Positions 1 through 11,309 of a stretch of DNA of 64,000 nucleotides are shown one piece after another. The position numbers were made by a program, and so were the translations under genes. Origin of the DNA: Telmatactis stephensoni (taxonomy: Eukaryota > Cnidaria > Anthozoa > Actiniaria > Isophelliidae); NCBI GenBank assembly GCA_029948255.1, contig JALIZF010001795.1, forward strand, positions 62,001 to 126,000. Reading direction: 5' to 3'. How positions within the stretch are numbered: position 1 is the first letter of the stretch; each line of letters opens with the position of its first letter. The notes under the pieces were generated by a model. The model did not search any database. It saw nothing but the letters and a program-made list of their open reading frames with translations, and was not told the DNA's origin.

Positions 1-2294
1 TAGAAAGGGCTCCAAAGGGCTCCATGTTTTTGTGATAAACAAAAGACATGAACATTGCCCTTTTACGGTTGAAGAACTATGAACAAGAAAGCCAATATGA
101 CGTGTGGTTGATGGGAAGGGCAAAACCTCGGCTAAGGAATTAAAGCTATCTTCGAGTTATGGAGTTGATAACTAAATGGCTTTCACCGATAAAGACATGG
201 TTTTCTGACGAATGAGTTTGTGTGGCTACAAATTTTACTTTAGTAAGGAAACCAAAACTTAAAGATATAAAAAAAGATTTTCCATCTTTCCAATTTTAGT
301 TTAATTTACAAACAATACAAACTGAGTTTCACAAGCAAAAAAGTGTAAATATTCAAAGAAAACGACTCGGTTGAGCATTAATTTTCAAACGACGCCAGTC
401 AGTTAAATTAAACAAAGTTTTTTTTTCTTACTTACGTACAAAGACATGTACAATGTACAGAAGAAGATTTCCAAACTTGACCGTCGCCACGAGACAACTT
501 GTACATTATTCGTAAAAATCCAACTACGCCAGTGAAGAGATGTTTTAACACAAGCTATTGGTAAACAGCCAATAGATAATTCAAATCGACAGCTTCTCGT
601 TTACCAGCAAAATCCTCATTCTGTAAGCCTCTTTCAAACTTCAGCTTCAGCCAAAAACACGGCTTTCAATTCACCATGTTGAACGCTGCCTGATTCATCG
701 AAGAGCACGTAAAGACTTGCAAATCTTGAAGAACTGTAAGTTATATGGTCTTATATTTTACCGTTTCGTCTTTTTTCGAGTCATGGTTCCATTGTAAAAA
801 CAGAAAACTCTTTGCTCAGCATAATTTCTGCCAGATTCCTTCGATGAAAGTTGTCAAACTATTGTCAAAAACGCCGCTTCTTGAGTCACACTGATTAGTC
901 AAAAGTACGAACACTTTTGTCCAAGTTTTGAGAATATTATTAGTTTTGATCATAAAAACAACACAATTTGATCGTTCTTGATAAAAGCCATAGAAGATAG
1001 TTTTCTATGACTCTCGCTGACTAGTTTTGATGTAAAGGTCTGTAAAAGGGAACACAAAAAACCTCCAGTTTCGGCTGTTTTCTCAGGAAAACTTGTGACC
1101 AATGATGGTATTTACCTCTAAACATAGACAACTTTCGATAACAACCTTTTGCGTCTGTCCATAATCAAGGCAATGCAGAATTATTGTGGTTTTGTCCATA
1201 AATGCTTTCGACTTACGAGCTCCTATCTCTAAGAAATCCATCGCCAAATGACTGATCACGTGATGAGCAAAAAGTGATAATATAAGTTGTGCGCAAAGCA
1301 TTATGGGAAGATCTGCCAATCCTCCTTGGTCCATGCTGAGCGATGGCGGTTCAAATTGGACGCGGTGTTTCGATTCGGTCATTGGGCTTCAAATGTAATG
1401 ACGTCACCCAGTGCTTACCAGGTGAACGGAGATTTTATTTTCAACCAATCAGAGCGCGTTCAGCATTTTTGCGAACGGCCCTCGTCCCCAGGCTACTTAT
1501 TTCACGGTGGATCGACGAGTATGTGAATCCGCCATTTTGCAACTGGAGTTTATAATAAATTGTTTTCCATCAAGATATGTGGTGAACAACTGTAAATTTA
1601 GTCTTCTTCCTGAGTCTAACGTGTAAGTAACTGTTGTACAAGTGTTTGTAAGTTTTTATGATAAACTTTTTACTTGGCAATGTGTACTGTACTTAATTAT
1701 TCCGTTCAGTTGATAAATATAAAAGTTATTAGCAAATTCATGCAGTTGTAGACTCGCCAAAACCCTCAAGTATACTTCCATATCGAAAAAACTCATTTTT
1801 ATTTACTGTGCTAGCTGTTAAGCACGATATTCTGTTTGTAAACCGATTTCCTTTGGGAGACTCGCACTATCAACACGCTCGCCTCGGTCAACTCTCAAAA
1901 TCACGTATTGTTTGATAAGAAAGATAGCAGCCAAAACACTGAGCGTTAAAATGACGATACCAACAGCTTATTTGCACATTTTAGGCTAAATCTTTCTTAA
2001 ATGCATAAACATATATTCGCTCATTAACTTTAGGAGTGAAATATTTTCGCAGAATGATAAGTTCTTGCTCCTTCAACATATCGTGACGGTATTGCGTGAC
2101 ACATTTTTGATCGCTGATAAAACGATGGCAAAGCGACAAGAACAGTCAAAAATAGACCTCTATGAGGCCATGTGGTTACTGGCCTCAAATCCAAATATAG
2201 ATATAGACACATTTCAAGGCCTGTCCCTGGTTGGGGGTGGGGGTAGGGGTTTACTTCGACTAGTGCATACACACACACCGACTTTGTCCTAGTG
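1..2294. other. no supported gene
   Basis: No open frame here shows a domain or paralogue I recognise. A stretch around 1260-1560 is less AT-rich, with CCAAT and GCGCG motifs that could be promoter-like, but nothing downstream confirms a transcript. Short frames overlap on both strands and look like chance. Confidence 0.4.
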
Positions 2295-3450
2295 CCCTTG
2301 GTAAGTATATTTAAATTTCGACATAAGCAAAATGAAAAACTGAAGTACTATATAAAATGTAACAGAACCATTGAGAAATATAAATTATGTTCAACCTGCC
2401 TTCGCATCTTTAACTAGTAAATGTACATTGTAAACATACCCAGGTTCCAGAGGCTTTCTTTTGTATTTTATAATTTTTTTTCTTTTTTTTTTTCTTTTGT
2501 ATTTTTCTTATTTTTGTTCTTTGTATATATTTAAAGAAATACGAAAAAAAAAGAAAAGAAAAAAAAACCCTCTGGGACCAGGGTATTGTAAACACGGCTG
2601 GAAAATGAAATTTCGATCAAACATGTAAGTTCTGTTGAGAAATTGCCTCAACCAAATCAACAATAAACCACACTTCAAGATAATCTTGAATTTTATGAGG
2701 TCAAAAATAAGACGACGTTTGGAATTTTTAGTATTAAAATGTCAATGGTGGCGAGTAGCCAAGTCTTTCCAAAGTCTCACAAGAATCAATTAAAGCTGTG
2801 CCTGATTACATCAAATAAAGAAAATTCTCTATAGTTACAGACTTTACATTCGTATTTTACGTGAAAATACTTTTATATTATTCACGGTTCTGAAGCGGTG
2901 TGAAATGTTGGTGTCCTGTGGAGCAATACGCCACAATTTGAGTTATGTGACATAACAACTCTTGCCGAATAAAACATCTCGTGCATCAAATTATTTCGCT
3001 TTCGGCTCAAAAATTATCTCCAAACACAGTTTTCTAAACCATATTTTAGAATAAAATCGATTGGACAAGAAATAAAATTTTGTACATTTACTAGTTAAAA
3101 TCGATTGGACGAGAAATATAATTTTAATTCAAATTTTTGGCACCTATGCCGTGACGTGCAAACAAAGATTTGTCTATTACAAATCGAAAACCTTCGAACC
3201 TTTAGACGCGACTTTGTTTTACTGCCCTTGGTAAGTTCATTTAAATTTCTACATAACCAAAATGAAAACTGAAGTACTATATAAAATGTAACAGAACCAT
3301 TGAGAAATATAAATGACGTTCAACTTACCTTCGCATCTCTAATTACTAGCTAAATGCACATTGTAAACGCAATTGGAAAACAAAATTTCAATCAAACATA
3401 TCTTTCTAAAACTCGCAACAATCAATTAAAGTTCTGCCTGATTACATCAA
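2295..3450. repeat. direct duplication pair (about 2295-2640 and 3228-3395)
   Basis: The segment beginning GCCCTTGGTAAGT near 2295 recurs near 3228 with few changes, through the shared ATGTAACAGAACCATTGAGA stretch and on into the sequence either side of 2437-2585. The first copy carries an inserted element (2437-2585) absent from the second, so the second serves as its empty site. The two copies share no convincing coding frame. Confidence 0.75.
2437..2585. mobile_element. 149-bp MITE with 9-bp target duplication
   Basis: The ends are imperfect inverted repeats (TACCCAGGTTCCAGAGG at the left, CCTCTGGGACCAGGGTA at the right). The element is flanked on both sides by TTGTAAACA (2428-2436 and 2586-2594). 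The interior is a T-rich tract then an A-rich tract. The related segment at about 3360 has a single ATTGTAAAC and no insert. A 9-bp duplication suggests Mutator-like mobilisation (inference). Confidence 0.8.
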
Positions 3451-4089
3451 GTAAAGAAACACAAAGCCAAATCTACACTAAAATATCGCCCCATGTTTCC
3501 GTGCTTAAGCCGTGCTTAAGTTTCCTATTTCATTCCGAACGGCTTCGTCAATACTACGTTTATCGAGAATTGATCAATCGTTTCCCTCACAGATATATTT
3601 ATGAACTAAACCGAACAATTTGGTCTGAGGAGACATATTTTATAACCCCAAAGCCTATATTTGATTATTAATAATCGACTTAAACACCCTCGGACGGACG
3701 CACGAACTTCGCATATCTTTCGGCTTGACACTTCGTGTCTACTTCGGGGATTTCCGAATTACGCACGCACGCACGAAGACGATGGCATAGTGTGTTACTG
3801 GCATAAAGCCAGTAACCACAAAAATTAAAGGGAGACTTCTTTCAAACTCTTTTGCTAATTTATGTGATTAAAAGCTTTCAGAAATAATTTTTCTGATATT
3901 TTGCTTGTTCATCAAGGGACCTGGTGACCAGGGCCGGTCATTTAAGATAAGATAAGATAAGATAAGATAAACTTTATTTATACACGGTAGACTCTTCAGT
4001 ACAAACTTAAAAAGTACATAATAAAATACACTAGCTATATGTATAAATAGTGTAGTAAATTTTGTCCAATAATGCTTTGCACGCCGTGT
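3451..4089. other. no supported gene; short GATAA repeat
   Basis: A frame at 3354-3671 has no recognisable domain. A GATAA pentanucleotide array lies at about 3944-3970. Nothing else is supported. Confidence 0.4.
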
Positions 4090-4400
4090 TCATCGTTCAC
4101 CTGGTAGTTTGTCCTTGCTTTTGGCAAAGAAAAGGATGTTTTGTTTTTTCTTTACCGTAGCAATCATTTCCATACGAAGATCGGTCAACACAGCGCCTTT
4201 TCCTAAGACTCTTGGAACTATAATTGTCTTATTTTCCACTTCTTCACATATTGCTAATTTTCTACTCTTGCTGACTGGGCTACGATGGAACTCTAGATAG
4301 TCTGCATTAATAACTTTTGCCTCGCCATCGTCTCCCCAAGCTAACTTGACTTTGCTGAAATAGGAACAAACTATCGTTTCTTCGTTGTCACTCAAACTAT
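4090..4400 (-). pseudogene. defective inverted copy of the small ORF at 4860-5210
   Basis: The minus strand encodes a protein nearly matching residues about 27 to the end of the plus-strand ORF at 4860-5210: both share SDNEETIVCSYF, the KVKLAW segment and INADYLEFHRSPVSKSR. About 120 bp present in the plus copy are missing here: the sequence passes straight from the leader (around 4400) into the SDNEE segment, so the shared start codon and first 26 residues are gone. The C-terminus also differs. The open frame runs upstream to 4599, but that part corresponds to untranslated leader in the other copy. I read it as a 5'-truncated copy; use of the upstream frame is not excluded. No family recognised. 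Confidence 0.55.
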
Positions 4401-5190
4401 TTACGCAGAGATAGCCGAGGTTAATAAATAGCACCAGGTTGCTATGGAAACTTCCACGTCTTTGTGGAAGATCAAAGACGCACAAAGGAAGGCGTAACCG
4501 GTTGCTAGGTAACACTGAGATCAAATGGTCGCTAGGGCAAACGCATAAAAGCAAAAGGACAATCAGAAAAGTATGAATCATACACGACTTAACAAACATA
4601 CAAGAATTTAGTACTGAAGTAGGTTTAACGCAGCTAGGACATAATCAGCAAGATCACGGAAAGCTGACGTCATGGCAGAAGAACTATAGCTAGGCGTGGC
4701 ACGTTGCTTGGTAACTCTAAGATATGTTCTTTGAGCTTCCGCAAAGACGTGGGAGTTTCCATAGCAACCTGGTGCTGTTCATTAACCTCAGCTAATTCTG
4801 CGTAACTAGTTTGGATTGCAACTTGACTGGTAGTCTGTCGATCCAGCACGCAATACGAAATGTCGAAGTCAAGTCTAGAAAAACTATACCAGAAATGCAG
4901 AGCTGCTGAGCAGCCTACAAACAGCGGGGACAAGAGTGACAACGAAGAAACGATAGTTTGTTCCTATTTCGGCAAAGTCAAGTTAGCTTGGGGAGAAGAT
5001 GGCGAGGCAAAAGTTATTAATGCAGACTATCTAGAGTTCCATCGTAGCCCAGTCAGCAAGAGTAGAAGATTTGCAATATGTGAAGAAGTGGAAAAGACAA
5101 TGACAGTTCCAAAAGCTTTAGGAAAACCGGGCTCTGTGTTGACCGATCTTCGAATGGATTTGATTGCTGCGGTATGGAAAAAACATGCAA
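4110..5190. repeat. long inverted duplication, arms about 4110-4470 and 4735-5190
   Basis: The two arms match in opposite orientation over the small coding region and its leader, including the shared leader motif TTTCCATAGCAACCTGGTGC. The unique spacer is roughly 270 bp. Transcription across both arms would give a long hairpin RNA. The left arm lacks about 120 bp of the right. Confidence 0.75.
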
Positions 5191-5210
5191 GAGAGACAGG
5201 AGTATTTTAA
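4860..5210 (+). CDS. small uncharacterised protein, 116 aa
   Basis: The frame starts at an ATG followed by SKSSLEKLYQKC and ends with TAA at 5208-5210. The motif AATAAA overlaps the stop, as in compact eukaryotic mRNAs. There is no signal peptide or membrane segment. The composition is mixed and soluble, with an acidic patch (SDNEE) followed by a VKLAWGEDGEAKVINADYLE stretch that could form a small beta-rich fold. I do not recognise the family. The strongest sign that it is or was a real gene is the inverted copy at 4090-4400, which keeps the frame over about 85 residues despite substitutions, many in third positions. It could be an intronless gene, a captured exon or part of an unknown mobile element. 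Confidence 0.5.
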   Translation: MSKSSLEKLYQKCRAAEQPTNSGDKSDNEETIVCSYFGKVKLAWGEDGEAKVINADYLEFHRSPVSKSRRFAICEEVEKTMTVPKALGKPGSVLTDLRMDLIAAVWKKHARETGVF

Positions 5211-5962
5211 TAAAACAAATCACTGACTGACAGCAAGTACGTACTGTTTCCTCAGAACTAATTTATTTATCGATGATATTGGATCAACAAATACATTAAT
5301 TAATAGTATAATTTGTAATTTGTAATTATTTTTATAATATTGTTTTTTCTTTTCTTTTCTTTTCTTTTCTTCCTCTTTTTCCTTCTTTTCCTCTCTTCCT
5401 TCCTTATTTCTTTCCTTTTTTCACTTCGTTTTTTTCTGCTTTTGCTCCTTTTCATCTGTCCGTTCTTTCTCGTAAGGAATAGAGAAATTGTCGGTTCCAA
5501 TTCTTTCGCTAGCTTGTTTATTCATTTGTTCGTTCTTGAAAGTCTCCATTTTTACTAGCTATCTACGTTCCTTCTGTGTTTTTTCCCTTCCTCGTATCAG
5601 TAATCTTCATTTCTTTCTTCATTCCTTCTTTCTTTCCTCTCTTTTTCTTCCTTAAATATGTTCTTCGTTCTTTTTCTATAGAGCAAATCGTTCTCCTTTA
5701 TTTATCTGGTCTTTGAAAAGCATTATAACTGATAATCGGCATTATAATAGTTTATTTTTTTCCGGTCCGGTTTCCTAGGAAATCGCGCGCTCTGATTGGC
5801 TCATTGACAGTCCGGATTTTCCCATCCGGACCCGGAAAACCGGACCTCGACAACCGGACCGCTCACATAAAAACAAAAACGTAGACAACAAAAACAATAA
5901 CTACCGCATTATTTCCTTAATTATTGCTTTATCAAAATCACTTTATTGTCATTTCCGAAAAA
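5211..5962. other. no gene; polypyrimidine tract
   Basis: From about 5340 to 5700 the plus strand is almost entirely T and C, with TTTTC and TTCC repeats. Around 5760-5860 there are repeated CCGGT/ACCGG motifs that can pair. The stretch 5870-5962 leads into the pseudogene start at 5963. Confidence 0.5.
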
Positions 5963-6691
5963 ATGGCAGAAGAAGAGGAAGAAAACCACAGTGATAGCGA
6001 GTTTTATTATCCTGAAGTTGAAAACAATAACAACAACAACAACAACAACAACGTCCTCAAGGAAATTCAAAAGTTTATTGAAGACCAAAAGCCTGAGACG
6101 ACAAAGAAAAAAAAACGATTATGACATTGGAATATGGAAGAGGTTCTGTTCTTCGATAAACGAGAACAGGGACATTGAAGAAGTACCTGCTGTTGAGCTG
6201 AATGTCCTCTTGTGTAGGTTCTTCATGACAGTGAAGAAAAAAAAATGGCGACGAGTATGAGCCGCTTCTTCCTTGACATCAATTCAAAGAAGTATTCAGA
6301 GGTACCTTAACAGCAAGAACTCTGCTTTGAATTTGTTTACAGACCAGGATTTTATCAAGTCAAGAGAAGTTCTTTTGGCAAAGAAACGTCATTTAGTTGA
6401 AAACCATGCCAAAGGTAATCGTCCTCAAGCTGCAAGAACGATGACCGAAGCTGAAGAGGACTTGCTGTTTGAAAAAGGCCAGTTTGGAGACCACAACCCC
6501 GACGCACTTCAGAGAACCATTTAGTGGGTTTTGTCCCTCCATTTCGGATTCAGAGCACGAGACGAGTCCAGAATTAAAATGGGGTGATGTAGGCCTCGAT
6601 AAAGATCCAGAAACTGGAAGTGAAATCCTTGTTTGGAGAGCTGAGCGCGGGTCCAGCTCACTCAACAAATAACCAGCGGTGTCTAGTAACA

Positions 6692-6986
6692 GGCTCGTAA
6701 CATGGTAACATTGGGTCAGGATCAGGGATAAAAAAATAAAAAATGAAAAATAACTGTTTATTTAAGTGTCCAAGTCTTCTAGCGCTTGCGCACTAATTGG
6801 GGGACACTGTACTCTCTCACACACTACCTTTACATTAAGTATTTTCCAAATAATCACTCAGCGATCAGCTCAGTTTTTTGCACCAAGGATCAGGGATCAA
6901 AAATTTCTAAAAAATATGTGCTCAGGGATCAAAATTGCCGTAAAAACCCGGGATCAGTGAGATAAAAATATACCATGTTACGAGCC
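6692..6986. mobile_element. 295-bp inverted-repeat element inside the DUF3504 pseudogene
   Basis: The ends are perfect 16-bp inverted repeats, GGCTCGTAACATGGTA and TACCATGTTACGAGCC. It separates two coding pieces of the surrounding pseudogene, so it is a later insertion. Its interior has CAGGATCAGGGAT-like repeats and a SINE tail. Confidence 0.7.
6741..6870 (-). mobile_element. SINE 3'-tail fragment
   Basis: The stretch including GTCCAAGTCTTCTAGCGCTT nearly matches the tail of the full SINE at 27655-27966. Only the tail is present, nested in the 295-bp inverted-repeat element. Confidence 0.65.
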
Positions 6987-7144
6987 AGCCCTGCCAGTAA
7001 AGTTGTACAAGGCCTTTGCAAGTCATCGACCTGAAGCCATGAAAAAAACAGATTCTCCATTCTTTTTGGCGGCGAACCACAGGAGAAAACCAGGTTCAGA
7101 GATATGGTATTCAAACAGCCCTTTAGAAAAAAATTGGCAAATTT

Positions 7145-7636
7145 TTGGTGAGTGCTGCTCAAAATCCTAATCAAAATATTTTGTGTGCAGTTTTTTACCG
7201 ACATCCAAATGCAAATTTAGATTTGTTTACCAACTATCTACTTATGGGGGATTTCAATTTATTGAATTATGAAACTCATCCTCAAACTGAAGAATTCATT
7301 AACTCTATGAGCTCAAACTTTTTCAGCCCTCATATTTTGCAACCTAGTAGAATAACTGATCATTGTGCAACCCTTATCGATAATATCTTCTTTAATTCTC
7401 TCTCCTATAGCACTATGAGTGGAAACATACTATCTGACATATCTGATCATCTTCCTAACTTTTTGCTTATCAATAAGCTAAACAGCCTTCCAAAAAATAT
7501 TAAGTTATGCAAAAGAGATTATTCAAGGCTACATGAATCTGCCCTAATTAGTGAGATTGAAGGAATAGATTGGACAAAAACATTTCCTTCTTGTGATGAT
7601 GCAAACATTATGTTTGAGTCCTTTTACACCTTATAA
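7145..7636 (+). pseudogene. LINE endonuclease (APE-type) fragment
   Basis: The frame contains the motifs GDFN (in LLMGDFNLLNY) and SDH (in ISDHLPNF) of the apurinic-type endonuclease domain of CR1/L2/jockey-like LINEs. It lacks the N-terminal third of the domain and any reverse transcriptase. It is abutted on the left by the DUF3504 fragment and cut on the right by the element at 7637. The stop codon is formed by the TTATAA target site. It is a dead 5'-truncated piece. Confidence 0.8.
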
Positions 7637-8406
7637 TACACTATACAAAATTACTCGATTTTGATTGGTCGAGAGGAGTACAATTAAATCGTTAATTGTA
7701 CTCTGTAGAGTACCTATTAAGTCGCTATGGCAACGGCGCTATGGCAACGATAAACATCGTTCTCCATGCATTTTCCTTGACAATCCATGGCTACTCGTTT
7801 TCGATGAAAACTTACAGTTTTGCTAGTTCAGTTTTTGATGATTATCATAGAAGATAAAAAAGTAATTTATTTGTCAAAACAATGATAATGTCAAACGGAA
7901 AAACAGGAACACTGGAGATGAAAATGACTTCAAAACAATGCCATGCTGTGCTGCAAAGCTAAGCCGCGAAGGACATCGATCGATTCACGGCTTTGCCAGA
8001 GAAAAATGGTTATTTGGTCCAACTTTTTTACTCTTTTCGAAAAGAATCTGATAAATCAAGCTCACGATACTAAAATTTTGAGGCATTTGAAAGGCCAGGT
8101 ATGTATAAAGAACATAAATTTGACCATATTTCTCCGTGAATGAACTCAAATTCTTTGCTGTGTTTTGGGCTCTTTGCTCGTCTTCATTCAATAAACAAAC
8201 CTGTCAGTGAATGAACTAAATTTAAATGCTTTATAGAAATATAAAGAAATTGTAATTCGCTCAGAGTACAAGTAAACATTATTCTATTTTGTTTTTGAAG
8301 CAACTTCCATCTTTGAAATATTGTCTATTTGTTTAAGTCTGCACTTTTTGAATGAAAACAAGCTAGACATTCGGTGTCATTCCTCGAAGAAATTTTGTAT
8401 AGTGTA
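7637..8406. mobile_element. 770-bp element with TTATAA target duplication
   Basis: The ends are inverted repeats TACACTATACAAAATT and AATTTTGTATAGTGTA. TTATAA flanks both sides (7631-7636 and 8407-8412). No transposase frame is visible, so it is non-autonomous. It interrupts the LINE fragment. Confidence 0.75.
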
Positions 8407-8412
8407 TTATAA

Positions 8413-8578
8413 ATAAAAAATCGCACGATCTTCTCGTACAATTCGGAATTAATAGTTACTCGTAATGTTTTGAAAATTCTCAAATAGGACTCGCCTAAAG
8501 GCTCGTCCAATTTTGAGAACTTTCAAAACATTACTCGTACCTATTAATTCCGAATTGTACTCAAGATCGTGCGATTTC
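8413..8578. repeat. near-perfect palindrome, arms about 75 bp
   Basis: The left arm starts AAATCGCACGATC and the right arm ends GATCGTGCGATTT. The matched arms include ACAATTCGGAATTAATAG and GTAATGTTTTGAAA, with a short GC-rich loop near 8495. It could extrude or fold into a hairpin RNA. Confidence 0.8.
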
Positions 8579-8602
8579 CTATACTAAGCATGAAGTTGCT
8601 CA

Positions 8603-8973
8603 GTGAGCCCATAGTTAATAGAGGGGAATGGTTAGGAAGCCTTTTGTTACATTTCTTTGTTCTAGTCTGGATGTTGAACTGGTCTTGACCGTGCACAAAG
8701 TTTAAATTCATTAGAAAATGGCTATATGAATGAACCGAAATGTTGTCTATTGGATTATTTATTGAAATATTCTAATATAATTAATTTTGAACTAGAATAC
8801 ATCGAACAAGCAGCGGAAAAGAAACATTTGGGTTCAGTTGCTCAACCATGGCAATTAAGGCGAAACAATGAAAAAATAAAAGATTTGTGCACGGTCACGG
8901 TTGAAAAAAATGAACAAAGACATATAACAAAAGGCTTCCTAACCAGTCCCCTCTATTAACTATGGTGAGCCCT
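8603..8973. mobile_element. MITE of about 370 bp
   Basis: Terminal inverted repeats of about 60 bp contain CATAGTTAATAGAGGGG at the left and its complement at the right. Both are followed inward by the GGTTAGGAAGCCTTTTGT segment. No transposase. Confidence 0.75.
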
Positions 8974-9059
8974 ATGAGACCTTAAATGCAGACTGAAACT
9001 GCTTAATTCCTTGTTTTGTTGTTATGTCAAGTAGCTGTTTTTATAATCACTTTAAATTG

Positions 9060-10900
9060 TATTATCAGTGTAATCTGGAAGCTTAAGAGACAAGTGGGAA
9101 ACAAGTATTCACCTAGCTAGTGTGTCGACATTTTATTCTACATTAAATAACATGCAAAACAAAACAACCCCAAAAAACAAGATGTCACAAATTTAATATA
9201 GTAAAGACAGACAAATCAAGATATGTTGTTCTGTAATATTCAGGATGTTGAAAAGGTTTAATTACTTGTATCAATTTAAAAAGAGGTTTTGGATCGATAT
9301 AGATTTTGCTTTCTATTTCTGAAAATTATGAACCACTACAAAGTCAATTATAAAATCTGACAGTGAATCTGAATATTAAAATTTACTGTTACAAAGGTCA
9401 CTGAGCTTACAAGCCAATACAATATACAAACCAAAACCAAAACTTATTTTAAGGTAATTCCTCTGTTTTGCACCGCGCACACTGCGCATGGTTCAAAAAG
9501 CATAAATCGCGACTTTACGCCGAGCATTTTCTTTCAAGGTATAATCAAAAAGGATACAAAACTCGATTTTGGAAATTTGTCTAATCTTTGGTGCGATAAA
9601 AAGCAAGTTTTGCGAAACTCGCCCAATTCCCTTCTCGAAAAAGTGCCGTTTTAGCTCTATCATGATGATGTTTTACAAAATATCTCGTAAACGAGCACCA
9701 TAACCCCCATTTCGTATTTCAAAACTGGCATTCACGCATTGATTTACACAACATATATTTGAAAATTAAGAAAATCTATCGATAGGAACATGGACAATTT
9801 GACGCTTTTTTGTGTATATTTGAGCCCTAGAATGCCAAAAATCGAACATTTCGAGGGTATGTTGCTCTCTAAATGATGCAAAAAAATGTTCCAAAATGCG
9901 TTATCGAAGTTAAAATAAGCTTTCTTGCGAGGTATTTTACTATTTTACCTGCTTCTACTAAAATACTGCTAACTCAGAGTTTTGGAGTCTTTTTCTGAGA
10001 CCAGATAGACATATCAACGAATTAGCTGGAAAACATCGAACGTTCGCGCGAAATCGCTAAAATACCCTTGTCTATCAAGCCAAATATTTCCTAAACAAGT
10101 ACCGTGACCCCCTCTTTTTTTGTTAGTTACGAGATAAGTAACTCAAAACCTACAAAATATCAAATTTTAAGCGATTTTTATCGGTAGGACCTATTACAGA
10201 GGAATCACCTTAAAAATGCTTTTTAAAATAATCTTCATTTCAACTTTTTCAATTATCACAGGAAGCCCAATTCATTTGAATCAAGAACATAAAAAATTAA
10301 ATATTAAAATTGAAATTGGAGCTCTGCTTTTAGGTAGTAGTTGTTTTGAGTTGTTTTACAATTTCATCTAAAGTCATGATTAGTGTAACCTGGAAGAGAG
10401 AATTCTTGTTTCGTGCAAAGACAACTATTTATCTGTGTCATTCTATTCTTATTACATAGTACAAAAACAAGATGCCACCATACTGTCAAGACAGAAAAAT
10501 CTAAATATAATGTTCTGCAATGTCCAGTTTAATTGAAGGATGTTGAAATCAGGTTCAGTATTTATGTGAATGAAATCAGTTTGAGGGATTTTTGCATTCT
10601 ATTTCTGAGAATTATGAACCACTACTACAAAGTCAATTATAAAATCTGACTGAATATGAATAAATATCACTATGGTGACTGAGCTTGAAAAGCATTATAA
10701 TTCTCAGGAGACTGAAGGGCAATAAATAAAGCTTGATCTATAATCTTTATTTCGACTTTTACAACAAAATGCAATCTTTGTTTGCCTATTACCACAGGAA
10801 GCCCAATTCATTTGAATCAAAAACGTCAAAATAAAACAAAGTATTTAAAATTATTATTATATTTAAATAGGAGCTCCGCTATTAGGTAGTACCTAATTTT
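9060..10900. repeat. two diverged direct copies of an intergenic repeat
   Basis: The segment from about 9060 to 9450 plus 10214-10380 resembles 10381-10900. Shared landmarks are the GAAAATTATGAACCACTAC-like motif, AAGTCAATTATAAAATCTGA and AGGAAGCCCAATTCATTTGA. The first copy is split by the TTAA element at 9453-10209. A third copy lies inverted near 22090-22310. Confidence 0.6.
9453..10209. mobile_element. 757-bp TTAA-flanked MITE
   Basis: The ends GGTAATTCCTCTGT and ACAGAGGAATCACC are inverted repeats flanked by TTAA on both sides (9449-9452, 10210-10213), a piggyBac-type target duplication. The interior starts with a GCGCACACTGCGCATGG motif and has no transposase. Confidence 0.7.
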
Positions 10901-11309
10901 TATATTATTCTTGGGTTGCATGTGACGTCACGGCAGCCATCTTGGATGAACTTCAACAAAAGATTTCTGGGTCTTTCTTGGTGTTGCAAGATGTATCGTT
11001 TTCTAAGTTCGAGTTCTTTGTATTGCAGGGTATTGTTTCGTTCAAAGTTCTTTGTTCTCGGCGAATGTCTTTTGTATTCATGCTTCAGGTGCCTTGCAAA
11101 CACTAAGAAAGAGCCAGATTTCTCATAAGCGTCTCCAACATGGCTATCGGTTCTTTGTCTTTTGATTCCAAAATGAATGGATGAAACCCACCAATATTGA
11201 CGAGACTTATCGTTACTAATCAACGCGTGTACGTGAACATCTCAGAACGCGGGATAAGTCGTACCACATCTGAGAGTTGCCGCGACAAAAGCTCAAGCAA
11301 ATCTTGATA
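10900..11309. other. no supported gene
   Basis: A minus-strand frame of 107 codons at 10900-11223 overlaps a plus-strand frame, and neither shows a domain. Motifs such as GTGACGTCACGGCAGCCATCTT suggest promoter-like or element-end sequence, but nothing more can be supported. Confidence 0.35.

Larger units (their letters stand above)
5963..7150 (+). pseudogene. decayed DUF3504/Crypton-like tyrosine-recombinase-related gene
   Basis: An ATG at 5963 opens an acidic N-terminus with an Asn run. The reading then needs several frame changes: at A runs near 6105 and 6235, near 6265 and near 6580. It also crosses an in-frame TAG near 6525. The pieces in order are typical of the cnidarian ZMYM/KIAA1958-type DUF3504 family as I know it: a segment with ELNVLLCRFFM, then SIQRSIQRYLNSK, SREVLLAKKRHL and GNRPQAARTMTEAE, then LHFGFRARDESR and KWGDVGLDKDPETG, and finally a C-terminal piece with HRPEAM and DSPFFLA. 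The last piece is separated from the rest by an insertion at 6692-6986. No intact recombinase catalytic set can be read. Several breaks lie in homopolymers, so some could be assembly errors. Confidence 0.65.

Noticed and set aside
1083..1555. Overlapping frames on both strands near 1.1-1.55 kb
   Set aside because: No domain, no splice or paralogue support, and mutually overlapping.
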